Shown: positions 1 through 7,782 of the stretch, one piece after another
Layout: each line of letters begins with the position of its first letter
How positions within the stretch are numbered: the stretch's first letter is position 1
Source: JBGPTK01 sp963797765
GTDB taxonomy: Bacteria; Acidobacteriota; Terriglobia; Acidiferrales; UBA7541
Length of the DNA: 64,000 nt
Assembly: GCA_963797765.1 (NCBI GenBank)
Contig: CAWCQU010000003.1
Location: 248,001-312,000, forward strand
Reading direction: 5' to 3'
Position numbers and translations under genes: made by a program
Notes under the pieces: model-generated
Seen by the model: the letters and a program-made list of their open reading frames with translations, nothing else
The model's database searches: none
Told to the model about the DNA's origin: nothing

Positions 1-48
1 GTAAAAAGAATGGACACCGTTCACAAGCGACGGAGAAAATCCCTTTTA

Positions 49-98
49 CTCAAGCATTCGGGATACACTCCGGATTCCTCACTTCGTTCGGAATGACA
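49..98. repeat. Interspersed repeat, copy 1
   Basis: Begins CTCAAGCATT and ends GTTCGGAATGAC with GGATTCCTC between. A second, diverged copy lies at 56284-56340. Both copies are in noncoding DNA beside gene ends. The rest of positions 1-178 holds no gene that I can see. Confidence 0.5.
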
Positions 99-178
99 CC
101 TAATCGCATTTTCCGCGGACTGCGAAGCCGAATTCTTAGTACGCGTTTGTCTAAAACGCCGCAATCCGTCTTGGAAGT

Positions 179-418
179 TTAGTTGTGGGGTTTACGGATT
201 TTGCTGAAGAGGGCCTTGTGCAGGCGGTCACGCGTATCTTCGGGCAGAGGAACTGGTTCCGAATTGCAGAAAATCTCTACGGTCTTTTTGCAGGTGTTGA
301 CCACGAGGCGGCAATTCTTGCACTTTGCGAGATGGACCTCGAGGTCGGAGAGCATCGCCGCATCCAGTTCGCCGTTTAAATATTCCGAAAGTTCTTCGAC
401 CACGTTTTTGCACTTCAC
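179..418 (-). CDS. Zinc-finger anti-sigma factor (zf-HC2)
   Basis: A 79-residue protein that probably binds and holds the ECF sigma factor encoded just upstream. It carries the HxxxCxxC zinc motif of the zf-HC2 (ZAS) family at His29, Cys33 and Cys36, with a further Cys at position 3. It has no membrane segment, so it would be a soluble cytoplasmic anti-sigma factor. The GTG start overlaps the TGA stop of the sigma gene (GTGA), which implies translational coupling. The pairing with the sigma gene is the main functional evidence; the inducing signal is unknown. Confidence 0.85.
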   Translation of the reverse strand: MKCKNVVEELSEYLNGELDAAMLSDLEVHLAKCKNCRLVVNTCKKTVEIFCNSEPVPLPEDTRDRLHKALFSKIRKPHN

Positions 419-1020
419 TGGCCATCACCATTGCGAAAATATCGATTGAGCTTTTGCCGAAGTTTCAGCCGCGCGCGCAACAGCCGCGATTTCACCGCGG
501 GCACGGAAAGCCCGAGCACCTCAGCAGTTTCTTCCGTCGAAAGTTCTTCCACATCGCGGAGCTGGAACACCACGCGGAAGCCGGGCTCCAATTCCCCAAC
601 CACGGTGGAAAGAATTCCCTGCAATTCGGATTGTTCATAGCGCTCTTCGGGAGTGGGACCCCAGTCTTCCACTTCGCGGGGCAGTAGGTCGTCTTCGGTC
701 TGGATATCCTCGTCCAGCGAAACCTGATTGGGACGCCGGCGGCGCAGCTTCATGAGCGCCTGATTGACGGCTATGCGCACCAGCCACGTGTAAAAGCGGG
801 AATTGCCCTGGAATTCGGGCAAGTGTTCGTAGGCCTTCAAAAAGGCCTCTTGCATCACATCCTCGGCGTCTTCGCGATTCTGCGTGATGTTCTGCGAGAG
901 TCGAAAAATCTTGCGTTCGTAGCGGTTTACAAGGGCTTCAAACGCAGACACGTCTCCGCCCTTCGCGGCGGCTACGAGCGGCGCTTCGTCATCGGGCTTT
1001 ACGGCCGGAGAAGCAGCCAT
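415..1020 (-). CDS. ECF RNA polymerase sigma factor
   Basis: Sigma-70 family ECF factor of 201 residues that would direct RNA polymerase to a stress or envelope regulon. Region 2 spans about residues 22-92, with the DAEDVMQEAFLKAY core and FYTWLVRIAVN. Region 4 spans about 132-188, with a helix-turn-helix around STEETAEVLGLSVPAVKSRL. The open frame continues upstream to 1233, but those 71 residues are not sigma-like. I chose the ATG at 1020 because it gives the normal family length and has TTGGAG upstream. The gene overlaps the downstream anti-sigma gene by four bases. Confidence 0.9.
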   Translation of the reverse strand: MAASPAVKPDDEAPLVAAAKGGDVSAFEALVNRYERKIFRLSQNITQNREDAEDVMQEAFLKAYEHLPEFQGNSRFYTWLVRIAVNQALMKLRRRRPNQVSLDEDIQTEDDLLPREVEDWGPTPEERYEQSELQGILSTVVGELEPGFRVVFQLRDVEELSTEETAEVLGLSVPAVKSRLLRARLKLRQKLNRYFRNGDGQ

Positions 1021-1305
1021 GTTTTGTTTTAGTGGCTCCAAAGGATGCGCTCTGGGCGTCTGTATTCGACTTTGAAAGGGTAGCATAAGCTTCCCATGTT
1101 GCGCACAGCATCCCATACGAATATCCGACGCTGCCGGGGGCCTGCAGGATGCAAATATCTTGCAAGGGGGTCGAAATGGGGCATAGAGCCATGAGAGAAT
1201 ACGAGGCTCGCTATCGAGAGCTTGAACCGCCATAATCGTTCGGCAAATTGAACTGTTTCCGGGCGCGAAACGATTCGGCGCTGCCCCGAAAGGGAAGAGA
1301 TAATC

Positions 1306-2778
1306 ATGGCAACGACAACTGACATTCAGGTGAAGCCTGGGAAGCTGTTCATCGGCGGCGAATGGCTGGATGCGGCCTCGGGCAAGACATTTGCCACCAT
1401 CAATCCGGCAACCGGGGAAGTGCTGGCGCAGATCGCCGAAGGCGACGAACGGGATGTCGACGCCGCCGTCAAAGCGGCGCGCAAAGCCTATGACAGCGGA
1501 CCCTGGCCGGAGATGAGCGCCTCCGAGCGCGGCCGCATTCTGTGGAAGATCGGCGATTTAGTGGATAAGTACAATGAGGAGCTGGGCACGCTGGAAACGC
1601 TCGACAACGGCAAGCCGATTTTCGAATCCCGCTACGTGGATATGCCGATGGTGGCGGAAGTGTTCCGCTACTACGCCGGTTGGGCGACAAAGATTCACGG
1701 GGAGACGGTTCCGGTGCGCGGGCCGTTCCTGCATTACACGCTGCGCGAGCCCCTGGGCGTGGTGGCGGCGATTACGCCGTGGAATTTTCCGTTGCTGCTG
1801 GCATCCTGGAAAATCGCTCCGGCCCTGGCCACGGGAAACACGGTGGTCCTCAAGCCTGCCAGTTGGACTCCGTTGACGGCGCTGCGGCTGGCCGAAATTT
1901 GCCAGGAAGCGGGATTGCCTGCGGGAGTGCTAAATGTAATCACCGGGCCTGGCGCCAGCATGGGCAAGGCGCTGGTGCGGCATCCGGGAGTCGACAAAAT
2001 AGCCATCACCGGCGAAACCAGCACAGGCCAGCAAATTCTGAGGGATTCCGCGGACACGCTGAAGCGCGTGACGCTTGAGCTTGGCGGCAAATCACCCAAC
2101 ATAGTTTTCGCGGATGCGGACCTGGAAAGCGCGGTGCGCGGCGCGACGATTGGGATTTTTTATGGCAAGGGCGAGGTTTGCGCCGCAGGCTCGCGCCTTT
2201 TCGTTGAGAAGAAGATCAAAGACGAGTTCATGCAGAAGCTGATTGACCGCGTGAAGAAACTCCAGCCCAGCGATCCGCTGGACCCGAAATGCCGTTTCGG
2301 CGCGCTGGTTAGCGAGCGGCAGATGAACACCGTTCTTGGCTACATCGAAAAGGGCAAATCAGAAGGCGCGAAGCTCGTCGCGGGCGGCGAACGCGTGAGT
2401 GTTGGCAATGGAAAGGGGTTCTTCGTGCAGCCCACCGTGTTCGACAACGTGAAGAATGACATGACCATCGCCCGCGAAGAAATTTTCGGGCCTGTGCTGG
2501 CCACCATCGAATTCGGAGATGTGGAAGAAGCGGTGCGCGAGGCGAACAAAACTCCGTTCGGGCTGGCCTCGGCCGTGTGGACGCGTGATATTGCCAAAGC
2601 GCATCGTGTGGCACGCATGCTGCAGGCCGGCACTGTGTGGATCAATACCTATAATAATTACGACCCCGCCGCCGCATTCGGTGGTTATAAGATGAGCGGC
2701 TACGGGCGCGAATTGAGCATGCATGCGCTGGAGAGTTATACGCAGGTGAAGAGCGTCTGGGTAAACCTAAAGGACTGA
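1306..2778 (+). CDS. NAD(P)-dependent aldehyde dehydrogenase
   Basis: Aldehyde dehydrogenase superfamily enzyme of 490 residues, oxidising an aldehyde to its acid with NAD(P). The Rossmann region includes TPWNFPLLLASWKIAPALA near residue 160. The general base Glu258 lies in ELGGKSPN and the nucleophile Cys292 in GEVCAAGSR. Length and motifs fit the betaine-aldehyde/phenylacetaldehyde group, but substrate cannot be read from sequence. An AAGAGAT ribosome site precedes the ATG. The mug gene starts four bases after its stop, so the two are probably co-transcribed at the head of an acyl-CoA catabolic cluster. Confidence 0.93.
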   Translation: MATTTDIQVKPGKLFIGGEWLDAASGKTFATINPATGEVLAQIAEGDERDVDAAVKAARKAYDSGPWPEMSASERGRILWKIGDLVDKYNEELGTLETLDNGKPIFESRYVDMPMVAEVFRYYAGWATKIHGETVPVRGPFLHYTLREPLGVVAAITPWNFPLLLASWKIAPALATGNTVVLKPASWTPLTALRLAEICQEAGLPAGVLNVITGPGASMGKALVRHPGVDKIAITGETSTGQQILRDSADTLKRVTLELGGKSPNIVFADADLESAVRGATIGIFYGKGEVCAAGSRLFVEKKIKDEFMQKLIDRVKKLQPSDPLDPKCRFGALVSERQMNTVLGYIEKGKSEGAKLVAGGERVSVGNGKGFFVQPTVFDNVKNDMTIAREEIFGPVLATIEFGDVEEAVREANKTPFGLASAVWTRDIAKAHRVARMLQAGTVWINTYNNYDPAAAFGGYKMSGYGRELSMHALESYTQVKSVWVNLKD

Positions 2779-2781
2779 TTC

Positions 2782-3291
2782 TTGCGCACACTTCCCGATT
2801 ATCTCCGCAAAGGAATGAAACTGGTGCTTGTTGGCTTTAACCCCGGCGAGCGAGCGGTGCGTGTGGGCCATTATTATGCCGGCCGCAACAATCAGTTCTG
2901 GCCACTGCTTTACGATTCGGGAGTGATTCCGGAGCCGCTGGGCTATCAGGACGACCGGCGGTTGATCGAATTTGGAATCGGGCTTACCGACCTGGTGAAG
3001 AGGCCGACGCGCACGCCTGAAGAGATCGAGCGGCGAGAATATTTAGAAGGACGGGTGCTGCTGGCGCAAAAACTTGAGGAGTTGAGGCCGCACGTTGTCG
3101 CCTTCCACGGAAAGATGGTGTACGACAAGTTTGCCGGGGGCGCGTGCAAGCTGGGATTGCAAAAGGAAAGGCTTTACGGCGCACAGGTATTCGTGCTGCC
3201 TTCCGCGAATACTGAGAATGCCAAGGGGAGCGGCGTAAAAATGCGCTACTTCAAGAAATTGGCGGCGGTTTTGCAGAAGTTGAAGGAATAG
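2782..3291 (+). CDS. mug: Mug/TDG-family mismatch DNA glycosylase
   Basis: A 169-residue uracil-DNA glycosylase of the Mug/TDG group, removing uracil or thymine from G:U and G:T mismatches. The family's first motif is seen near residue 18 as GFNPGERAVRVGHYYAG, followed by NNQFWPLL. Further conserved blocks are GIGLTDLVKRPTR and a C-terminal VLPSANTENA, where Mug proteins usually have a P-[ST]-x-A segment. Translation starts at TTG, three bases after the aldehyde dehydrogenase stop, so coupling is likely. It is an odd passenger in a catabolic cluster and may simply share the transcript. Confidence 0.85.
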   Translation: MRTLPDYLRKGMKLVLVGFNPGERAVRVGHYYAGRNNQFWPLLYDSGVIPEPLGYQDDRRLIEFGIGLTDLVKRPTRTPEEIERREYLEGRVLLAQKLEELRPHVVAFHGKMVYDKFAGGACKLGLQKERLYGAQVFVLPSANTENAKGSGVKMRYFKKLAAVLQKLKE

Positions 3292-3365
3292 GGGCAAAGC
3301 CATAAAGGGAAGGGCAGGTTTCCTTTCAAGTTTCTCGGGATTCCATAGGATGCGATCCCAGAGCT

Positions 3366-3383
3366 GCCACCCTGAAGGGTGGC
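3366..3383. repeat. Short inverted repeat after mug
   Basis: GCCACCCT and AGGGTGGC form a perfect 8-base-pair hairpin with a two-base spacer (larger if the inner pairs open), in the 133-base gap between mug and the next gene. There is no U-run, so it is more likely a dispersed palindromic element or mRNA stabiliser than a terminator. Confidence 0.4.
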
Positions 3384-3424
3384 GCTACACGGGCGCCCCG
3401 TATCAGCTCAGCAATCAGTAGGGG

Positions 3425-4249
3425 ATGACGGAAATGCCGGAAGGGACACAATCGGCCGGAAACAATTCGTTGGTTCTGGAAGAGCGCGCAGCGGCGGTGT
3501 TGACTTTGCGGTTGAATCGCCCGGACCGGCTGAACGCACTGAATGTTGAGCTTGGGCGTGGGCTTGTGAATGCGCTGGCTCGCGCGGCTAACGATTCTTC
3601 GATTCGCGCGGTGGTGCTGACGGGCGCGGGGAGAGGCTTCTGTGCCGGCGGCGACCTGGCGCTGCTGCACGACGTGCGAAAACGCAATGCCGGCCCGGAA
3701 CTTGAAAAATTATTGTTGGCGGGAAAGGAAATTTGCCTGACGATCTGCGACATGCCGAAGCCCGTGGTGGCCGCTGTGAACGGTCCGGCGGCGGGGGGCG
3801 GAATGAATTTGGCGCTCGCTTGCGACATGCGCATTGCCTCCGATCAGTCTTCTTTTTGCGAGGCGTTCGCGCGCCTGGGGCTTTACCCTGATTTCGGCGG
3901 AACTTATTACCTGCCGCAACTCGTCGGCATCGCGCGCGCGGCTGAGCTTTTCTTTACTGCAGAAAACCTGAGCGCAGCGGACGCGTTGGGTTTGGGTATC
4001 GTCAGCCGTGTAGTGCCACACGACAGGCTGGAAGCGGAAACGCGCGTCCTGGCTGAACGGTTGGCCGCGGCACCTCCCATCGCGGTGCGCTCCGTGAAAA
4101 AGGCGGTGGTGGCGTGCGATCGCGCCGCGCTTGAACGCGCTCTGGACGACGAGATCGTCAACCAGATGAAATGTTTCCATTCGGAAGATTGCCTGGAAGG
4201 GCTCGGAGCCTTCCTCGCGAAGCGCCAACCGTTGTTCCAAGGCCGATAG
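3425..4249 (+). CDS. Enoyl-CoA hydratase/isomerase, PaaG-like
   Basis: Crotonase-fold enzyme of 274 residues acting on enoyl-CoA thioesters. The oxyanion-hole segments are FCAGGDLALLHD (about residues 72-83) and NGPAAGGGMNLALA (119-132). The usual second catalytic glutamate position reads LGLYPDFGGT with Asp156. That single-Asp arrangement is typical of PaaG-type ring-opening isomerases and some enoyl-CoA isomerases rather than classical hydratases with two Glu. It sits directly upstream of a CoA-transferase pair, which supports a role in degrading aromatic or cyclic acyl-CoA. An alternative ATG lies at 3434. Confidence 0.85.
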   Translation: MTEMPEGTQSAGNNSLVLEERAAAVLTLRLNRPDRLNALNVELGRGLVNALARAANDSSIRAVVLTGAGRGFCAGGDLALLHDVRKRNAGPELEKLLLAGKEICLTICDMPKPVVAAVNGPAAGGGMNLALACDMRIASDQSSFCEAFARLGLYPDFGGTYYLPQLVGIARAAELFFTAENLSAADALGLGIVSRVVPHDRLEAETRVLAERLAAAPPIAVRSVKKAVVACDRAALERALDDEIVNQMKCFHSEDCLEGLGAFLAKRQPLFQGR

Positions 4250-4287
4250 CGAGCAGAATTTGATTACGATCCGTGCCGTCTAGATTG

Positions 4288-5085
4288 ATGGAGCAAACTG
4301 TGGCAACTGAAACGCAACCAGAAATTACCCGCGACTATTCTCTTGGCGAGCTGATGGTGGCTGCCGCGGCGCGCGAAATTGCGGATAAGGAACTTGTGTT
4401 CGTCGGCATGCGGCTGCCGATGCTTGCATTCCTGGTGGCCAAGCGAACGCACGCGCCGGATGCGATTGGTCTCTACGAGAATGGAGTGATCCGTGAAACT
4501 CCCGCACCGGAATTGCTCTACACGATGGCGGATCCGCCGAATCTGCGTGGTGCGACTCTGTGCGGACAAATGCTGGACGTGATGTCGCTGTTGCAGCAGG
4601 GTCGCGTTCATGTTGGATTTCTGGGCGCAGCGGAAGTGGACCGCTTTGGCAATTTGAACTCCACCTGGGGACATCGCGAGGGACAGGTGTTCCGCCTTCC
4701 CGGTTCTGGTGGCGCGTGCGACATCGCTTGTCTAGCGAGACGGACGGTGGTGCTGATGGCTCACGAAAAGAATCGTTTGCGCGAACGTGCCGGCCATATC
4801 ACTTCACCGGGCCATGGCCGCGGAAACGGCTGGCGAGTGGCGCAAGGTCTGCCGGCGAACTCCGGACCCTCGGCGTTGATCACGACTTTGGGCGTACTGC
4901 GATTTGGCAGCGATGGCGAAGCGTTTCTGGCTTCCGTGCACCCGGGCGTGCGCGTGGAAGATGTTCTGACCAATACCGGCTGGACGCTTTCCGTGGCGGA
5001 TGAACTGGTGGAAACGGCCGCACCTTCCACTGGCGAACTCACAGCAATGCGGGAGCTCGATCCCAATCATTTCTGGACGCGCTGA
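4288..5085 (+). CDS. CoA-transferase subunit, GctB/IpdB-like
   Basis: Beta-type subunit of a family I CoA-transferase, resembling glutaconate CoA-transferase GctB and the cholesterol ring-opening hydrolase subunit IpdB. It would act as a heteromer with the next gene. A candidate catalytic Glu is seen in LYENG near residue 64. Glu forms the acyl-CoA intermediate in true transferases and is reported absent from IpdB, so transfer rather than hydrolysis is possible. The motif GAAEVDRFGNLNST is typical of the fold. I favour the ATG at 4288; a GTG at 4273 in the same frame is the alternative. The next gene follows two bases after the stop. Confidence 0.85.
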   Translation: MEQTVATETQPEITRDYSLGELMVAAAAREIADKELVFVGMRLPMLAFLVAKRTHAPDAIGLYENGVIRETPAPELLYTMADPPNLRGATLCGQMLDVMSLLQQGRVHVGFLGAAEVDRFGNLNSTWGHREGQVFRLPGSGGACDIACLARRTVVLMAHEKNRLRERAGHITSPGHGRGNGWRVAQGLPANSGPSALITTLGVLRFGSDGEAFLASVHPGVRVEDVLTNTGWTLSVADELVETAAPSTGELTAMRELDPNHFWTR

Positions 5086-5087
5086 CG

Positions 5088-6011
5088 ATGGCCAAAACAT
5101 CAAAAATCGTATCGATGCAGGAAGCGATCTCGCGGCACGTGCCTTCGGGCGCGATGGTGCTGATGGGCGCACAGATGGAACAGATGATTCCATTTTCCGC
5201 GGGGCACGAAATCATCCGGCAGGGACGCCGCGACATGACACTGGTGGGTCCGATCTCCGATATTTTATTCGACCAGATGATCGGCGCGGGTTGCGTCTCG
5301 CGCGTAATGGCAGCGTGGGTGGGGAATGTCTCCGCGGGCGTGGCCTATTGCCTGCGGCGGGCTGTGGAAGAAAATATTCCTCGGCGGGTGGAGATGGTGG
5401 ATTATTCCAATTTCACCGTGGCCTTGGCTCTGCACGCGGGTGCGCTGGGCGTTCCGTTCATGCCCACTTATTCGACCTTGGGCAGCGACCTGCTGGCGAA
5501 GAATGGAAACTTGCGGGAGTTCGCTTCGCCCGTCAATGAAGACAAACTGGTTGCCGTCCGGGCGCTGCGGCCGGATGTGACGATTCTGCACGTGCAACGC
5601 AGTGACGAATTCGGCAATGCGCACATTTGGGGGAATTTGGGCGTGGCGGTGGACGGAGCGCGGGCTGCCCGGAAAGTGATCATCGTCGCCGAGGAAATTG
5701 TCGCGCCGGAAGTGATCGCATCCGACCCGAATCGAACGCTGGTGCCTGGATTTCTGGTGGCCGCCGTTGTGCAAGATCCGTGGGGAGCGCATCCTTCGCC
5801 GGTGCAGGGGTATTACGGACGGGATCACGCGTTTTTCACCCAGTATCACGAGCAAAGCCGCAAGCTGGCGGATTTTGAACACTGGCTGCAACGCTGGGTG
5901 CTTCAGGTGCCGGATCGCCGCGAGTATATGAATCAGGTTGGGGCGTGCCGCTCGGAAGCACTGGGAGTGAAGGAGCATGCGTATGCTGCTCCAGCGGATT
6001 TCGGGTACTGA
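5088..6011 (+). CDS. CoA-transferase subunit, GctA/IpdA-like
   Basis: Alpha-type subunit of 307 residues of the same two-subunit CoA-transferase. It has the ordered alpha/beta blocks of the family, with MGAQMEQMIPF near residue 27, GAGCVSRVMAAWVGN near 66 and HVQRSDEFGNAHIWGN near 168. The ATG starts two bases after the beta-subunit stop. The beta-before-alpha order is reversed relative to many gct and ipd operons. With the PaaG-like enzyme upstream and a 3-hydroxyacyl-CoA dehydrogenase downstream, the pair probably activates or opens a ring-derived acyl-CoA. The actual substrate cannot be told from sequence. Confidence 0.87.
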   Translation: MAKTSKIVSMQEAISRHVPSGAMVLMGAQMEQMIPFSAGHEIIRQGRRDMTLVGPISDILFDQMIGAGCVSRVMAAWVGNVSAGVAYCLRRAVEENIPRRVEMVDYSNFTVALALHAGALGVPFMPTYSTLGSDLLAKNGNLREFASPVNEDKLVAVRALRPDVTILHVQRSDEFGNAHIWGNLGVAVDGARAARKVIIVAEEIVAPEVIASDPNRTLVPGFLVAAVVQDPWGAHPSPVQGYYGRDHAFFTQYHEQSRKLADFEHWLQRWVLQVPDRREYMNQVGACRSEALGVKEHAYAAPADFGY

Positions 6012-6042
6012 GAATTTTGGAGCCGGACGGCGGGCGAAATTT

Positions 6043-6438
6043 ATGGATGACATACAAATCGAACCGCGCGATGTGAAACAGCGGCTGGATCGCGGCGACA
6101 AATTTCTTTTTGTGGACGTGCGCGAGCTGTGGGAATTCCAAACCACGAAGATTGAGGGCGCGACGCTGATCCCGTTGGGACAGATTCCCGGCAGCCTGGC
6201 TGAATTCGAGAAGGCCGTAGATGTGATCCTTTTCTGCCATCACGGAATGCGCAGCCTGGATGCTGCCGCGTGGCTGCGCTCGCAGGGAATTGCGGGCGCC
6301 CGTTCGATGAACGGCGGCATCGAACGCTGGTCCTGCGAAATCGACCCAGCGAGTGCCGCGGTATTAAGCGGGGCTGTGGATGTTGAGTTATGGAACGAAC
6401 GAAGCAGACGGCCGGGAAAATGCCGAAAGAAAAAATAA
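6043..6438 (+). CDS. Single-domain rhodanese
   Basis: Rhodanese (sulfurtransferase) domain of 131 residues carrying a persulfide on its active-site cysteine. The six-residue active loop begins at Cys65 and reads CHHGMRS, and the N-terminal DVRELWEFQTTKIEGA block is classical. I chose the ATG at 6043 because the longer frame from 5977 would overlap the CoA-transferase gene with unrelated residues. The last 19 bases overlap the start of the next, UGA-containing gene, so the two are translationally linked. A rhodanese beside a thiol or selenol redox protein suggests sulfur or selenium handling, though that is inference. Confidence 0.88.
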   Translation: MDDIQIEPRDVKQRLDRGDKFLFVDVRELWEFQTTKIEGATLIPLGQIPGSLAEFEKAVDVILFCHHGMRSLDAAAWLRSQGIAGARSMNGGIERWSCEIDPASAAVLSGAVDVELWNERSRRPGKCRKKK

Positions 6439-6770
6439 AATTTCTTCACAAGCCAACTTGAACGTCCTGCCGGAAAGCAAGAGGTCTCTTGCAAGAGAAA
6501 GGCGTTGAACTGGAATTTCGCGATCTGGCGACGGAACGCCTGAGCGCGGCTGAATTGAATAGACTAATTGGGGATCGGGATTACAAGTTGTTTCTGAACA
6601 CTCGCAATGATCTTTATCGCGAACGCAAGATGAGCGAGCATCCTCCTTCGCGTGCCGAAGCGATCAAGCTGATGGTTGAAAATCCAAACTTGATTCGCCG
6701 GCCCATCGTGATTCGCGGAAAAAAGATCGTTTTGGGATTCGATGAAGACGCGCTGGCCAAACTGATTTAG
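6420..6770 (+). CDS. ArsC/Spx-fold protein, candidate selenoprotein (UGA = Sec14)
   Basis: Thioredoxin-fold protein of the ArsC/Spx/YffB family, 116 residues if the in-frame TGA at 6459-6461 is read as selenocysteine. From the ATG at 6420 the frame reads KPT-TGA-TSCRKARG at the N-terminus. Spx-family proteins have CTSCRKAR at this place, so the TGA falls exactly on the first cysteine of the CxxC redox site, giving UxxC with Cys17. After the TGA the frame runs unbroken to 6770 with typical family blocks (NTRNDLYRE, NPNLIRRPIVIRGKKIVLGFDEDAL) and normal length. A hairpin with a GGUC loop starts 15 bases after the UGA. Without readthrough only a fragment from TTG 6489, lacking the redox site, could be made. 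A TGC-to-TGA mutation or base error is the alternative. Confidence 0.75.
6462..6495 (+). promoter_or_regulatory. Candidate bacterial SECIS element
   Basis: Immediately after the in-frame UGA, GCAAGA (6477-6482) pairs with UCUUGC (6487-6492) around a GGUC tetraloop (6483-6486). The loop lies 21 bases after the UGA. The A-GGUC-U loop and closing pair are the same as in the E. coli fdhF SECIS recalled from the literature. No bulged U is seen in the stem, which differs from fdhF. It lies within coding sequence, as bacterial SECIS elements do. Confidence 0.55.
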
Positions 6771-6878
6771 TGCTTCCCGTTGCAGCGTTTTTTGAACGAG
6801 CTGGGAGATTGAGAAAATCCGCGGAAGCCGCGGGATTGTTGCGGGGTAATCGCCCGAAGATTGGAGATTTTAACTTCC

Positions 6879-7727
6879 GTGCCGCCCATTATTGACATCC
6901 ACATCCATATTCAGCCCCTGGAAATGTTTAAGCCGCACGCGCATGAATTGATCAAACGCGGCCGGCGCGATTATGACGAAGTTGTGAAATATTCCGCGAA
7001 CTCGGGAGATTTTTTGAAATTCATGGATGCCGCGGAAATCGAACGCGCCGGGCTGATCAATTACGTGAGTCCCGACGTGATCGGGTTTCCGCCGGAAGTG
7101 AATGACTGGATCGCTCACTACTGTTCGGCGAATCCCAGGCGGCTACTCGCGTTCGGGTCGGTGCATCCGAAATATGTGGTGGATGCGGGCGCGGAAGTGG
7201 ACCGTTTGGCGAAGATTGGGATTCGCGGATTGAAAGTGCATCCCTCGCATCAATTATTCGCGCCGAATGCTTATCGCGATGGACTGGGGCCGTTGGCGGC
7301 GATGTACGAGCGGGCGCAGGCGGTGCGGATGCCTGTGATGATTCATACGGGGACTTCGATTTTTCCAGGGGCGCGGAATTTATATGCGCAGCCGATGCTG
7401 GCCGACGATGTGTCAGTGGATTATCCGGACTTGGTGGTTATTTTGGCGCATGGCGGGCGGCCATTGTGGATGGAGGAAGCATTCTTCTTAGTGCGCCGCC
7501 ACAAGAATATGTATATGGATGTTTCGGGGATTCCTCCGCAGAAATTGATGGAGTATTTTCCGCGGCTGGAAGAAATCGCTGAGAAAGCTTTGTTCGGCAC
7601 GGATTGGCCGGGGCCCGGCGTTCCCGGCGTGCGCGGCAACATTGAAAAATTCCGGGCGCTGCCAATTTCCGAAGGGGCCAAACAGAAGATTTTGTACGAT
7701 AACGCGGCTCGCTTGTTTCCGGTGTAG
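6879..7727 (+). CDS. Amidohydrolase family 2 protein
   Basis: Metal-dependent TIM-barrel hydrolase or decarboxylase of the amidohydrolase-2 (ACMSD-like) family, 282 residues. Metal-site motifs are HIH at residues 8-10, MIHTGT mid-protein, ILAHGGRP and the late Asp in LFGTDWPG. I prefer the GTG at 6879, preceded by TTGGAG, over a TTG at 6861, because the family begins with the IIDIHIH strand. Relatives cleave ring or carboxyl groups in aromatic breakdown, which fits the CoA-transferase and isomerase upstream, but the substrate is unknown. Confidence 0.82.
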   Translation: MPPIIDIHIHIQPLEMFKPHAHELIKRGRRDYDEVVKYSANSGDFLKFMDAAEIERAGLINYVSPDVIGFPPEVNDWIAHYCSANPRRLLAFGSVHPKYVVDAGAEVDRLAKIGIRGLKVHPSHQLFAPNAYRDGLGPLAAMYERAQAVRMPVMIHTGTSIFPGARNLYAQPMLADDVSVDYPDLVVILAHGGRPLWMEEAFFLVRRHKNMYMDVSGIPPQKLMEYFPRLEEIAEKALFGTDWPGPGVPGVRGNIEKFRALPISEGAKQKILYDNAARLFPV

Positions 7728-7782
7728 GTACAGAGGAAGATGGCTGGCGAGTGTGGCGTCGCGAGAGTTCGAGGAATGAGGA

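Noticed and set aside
415..1233. 272-codon form of the ECF sigma factor
   Set aside because: The first 71 residues are not sigma-like; ATG 1020 gives the family length.
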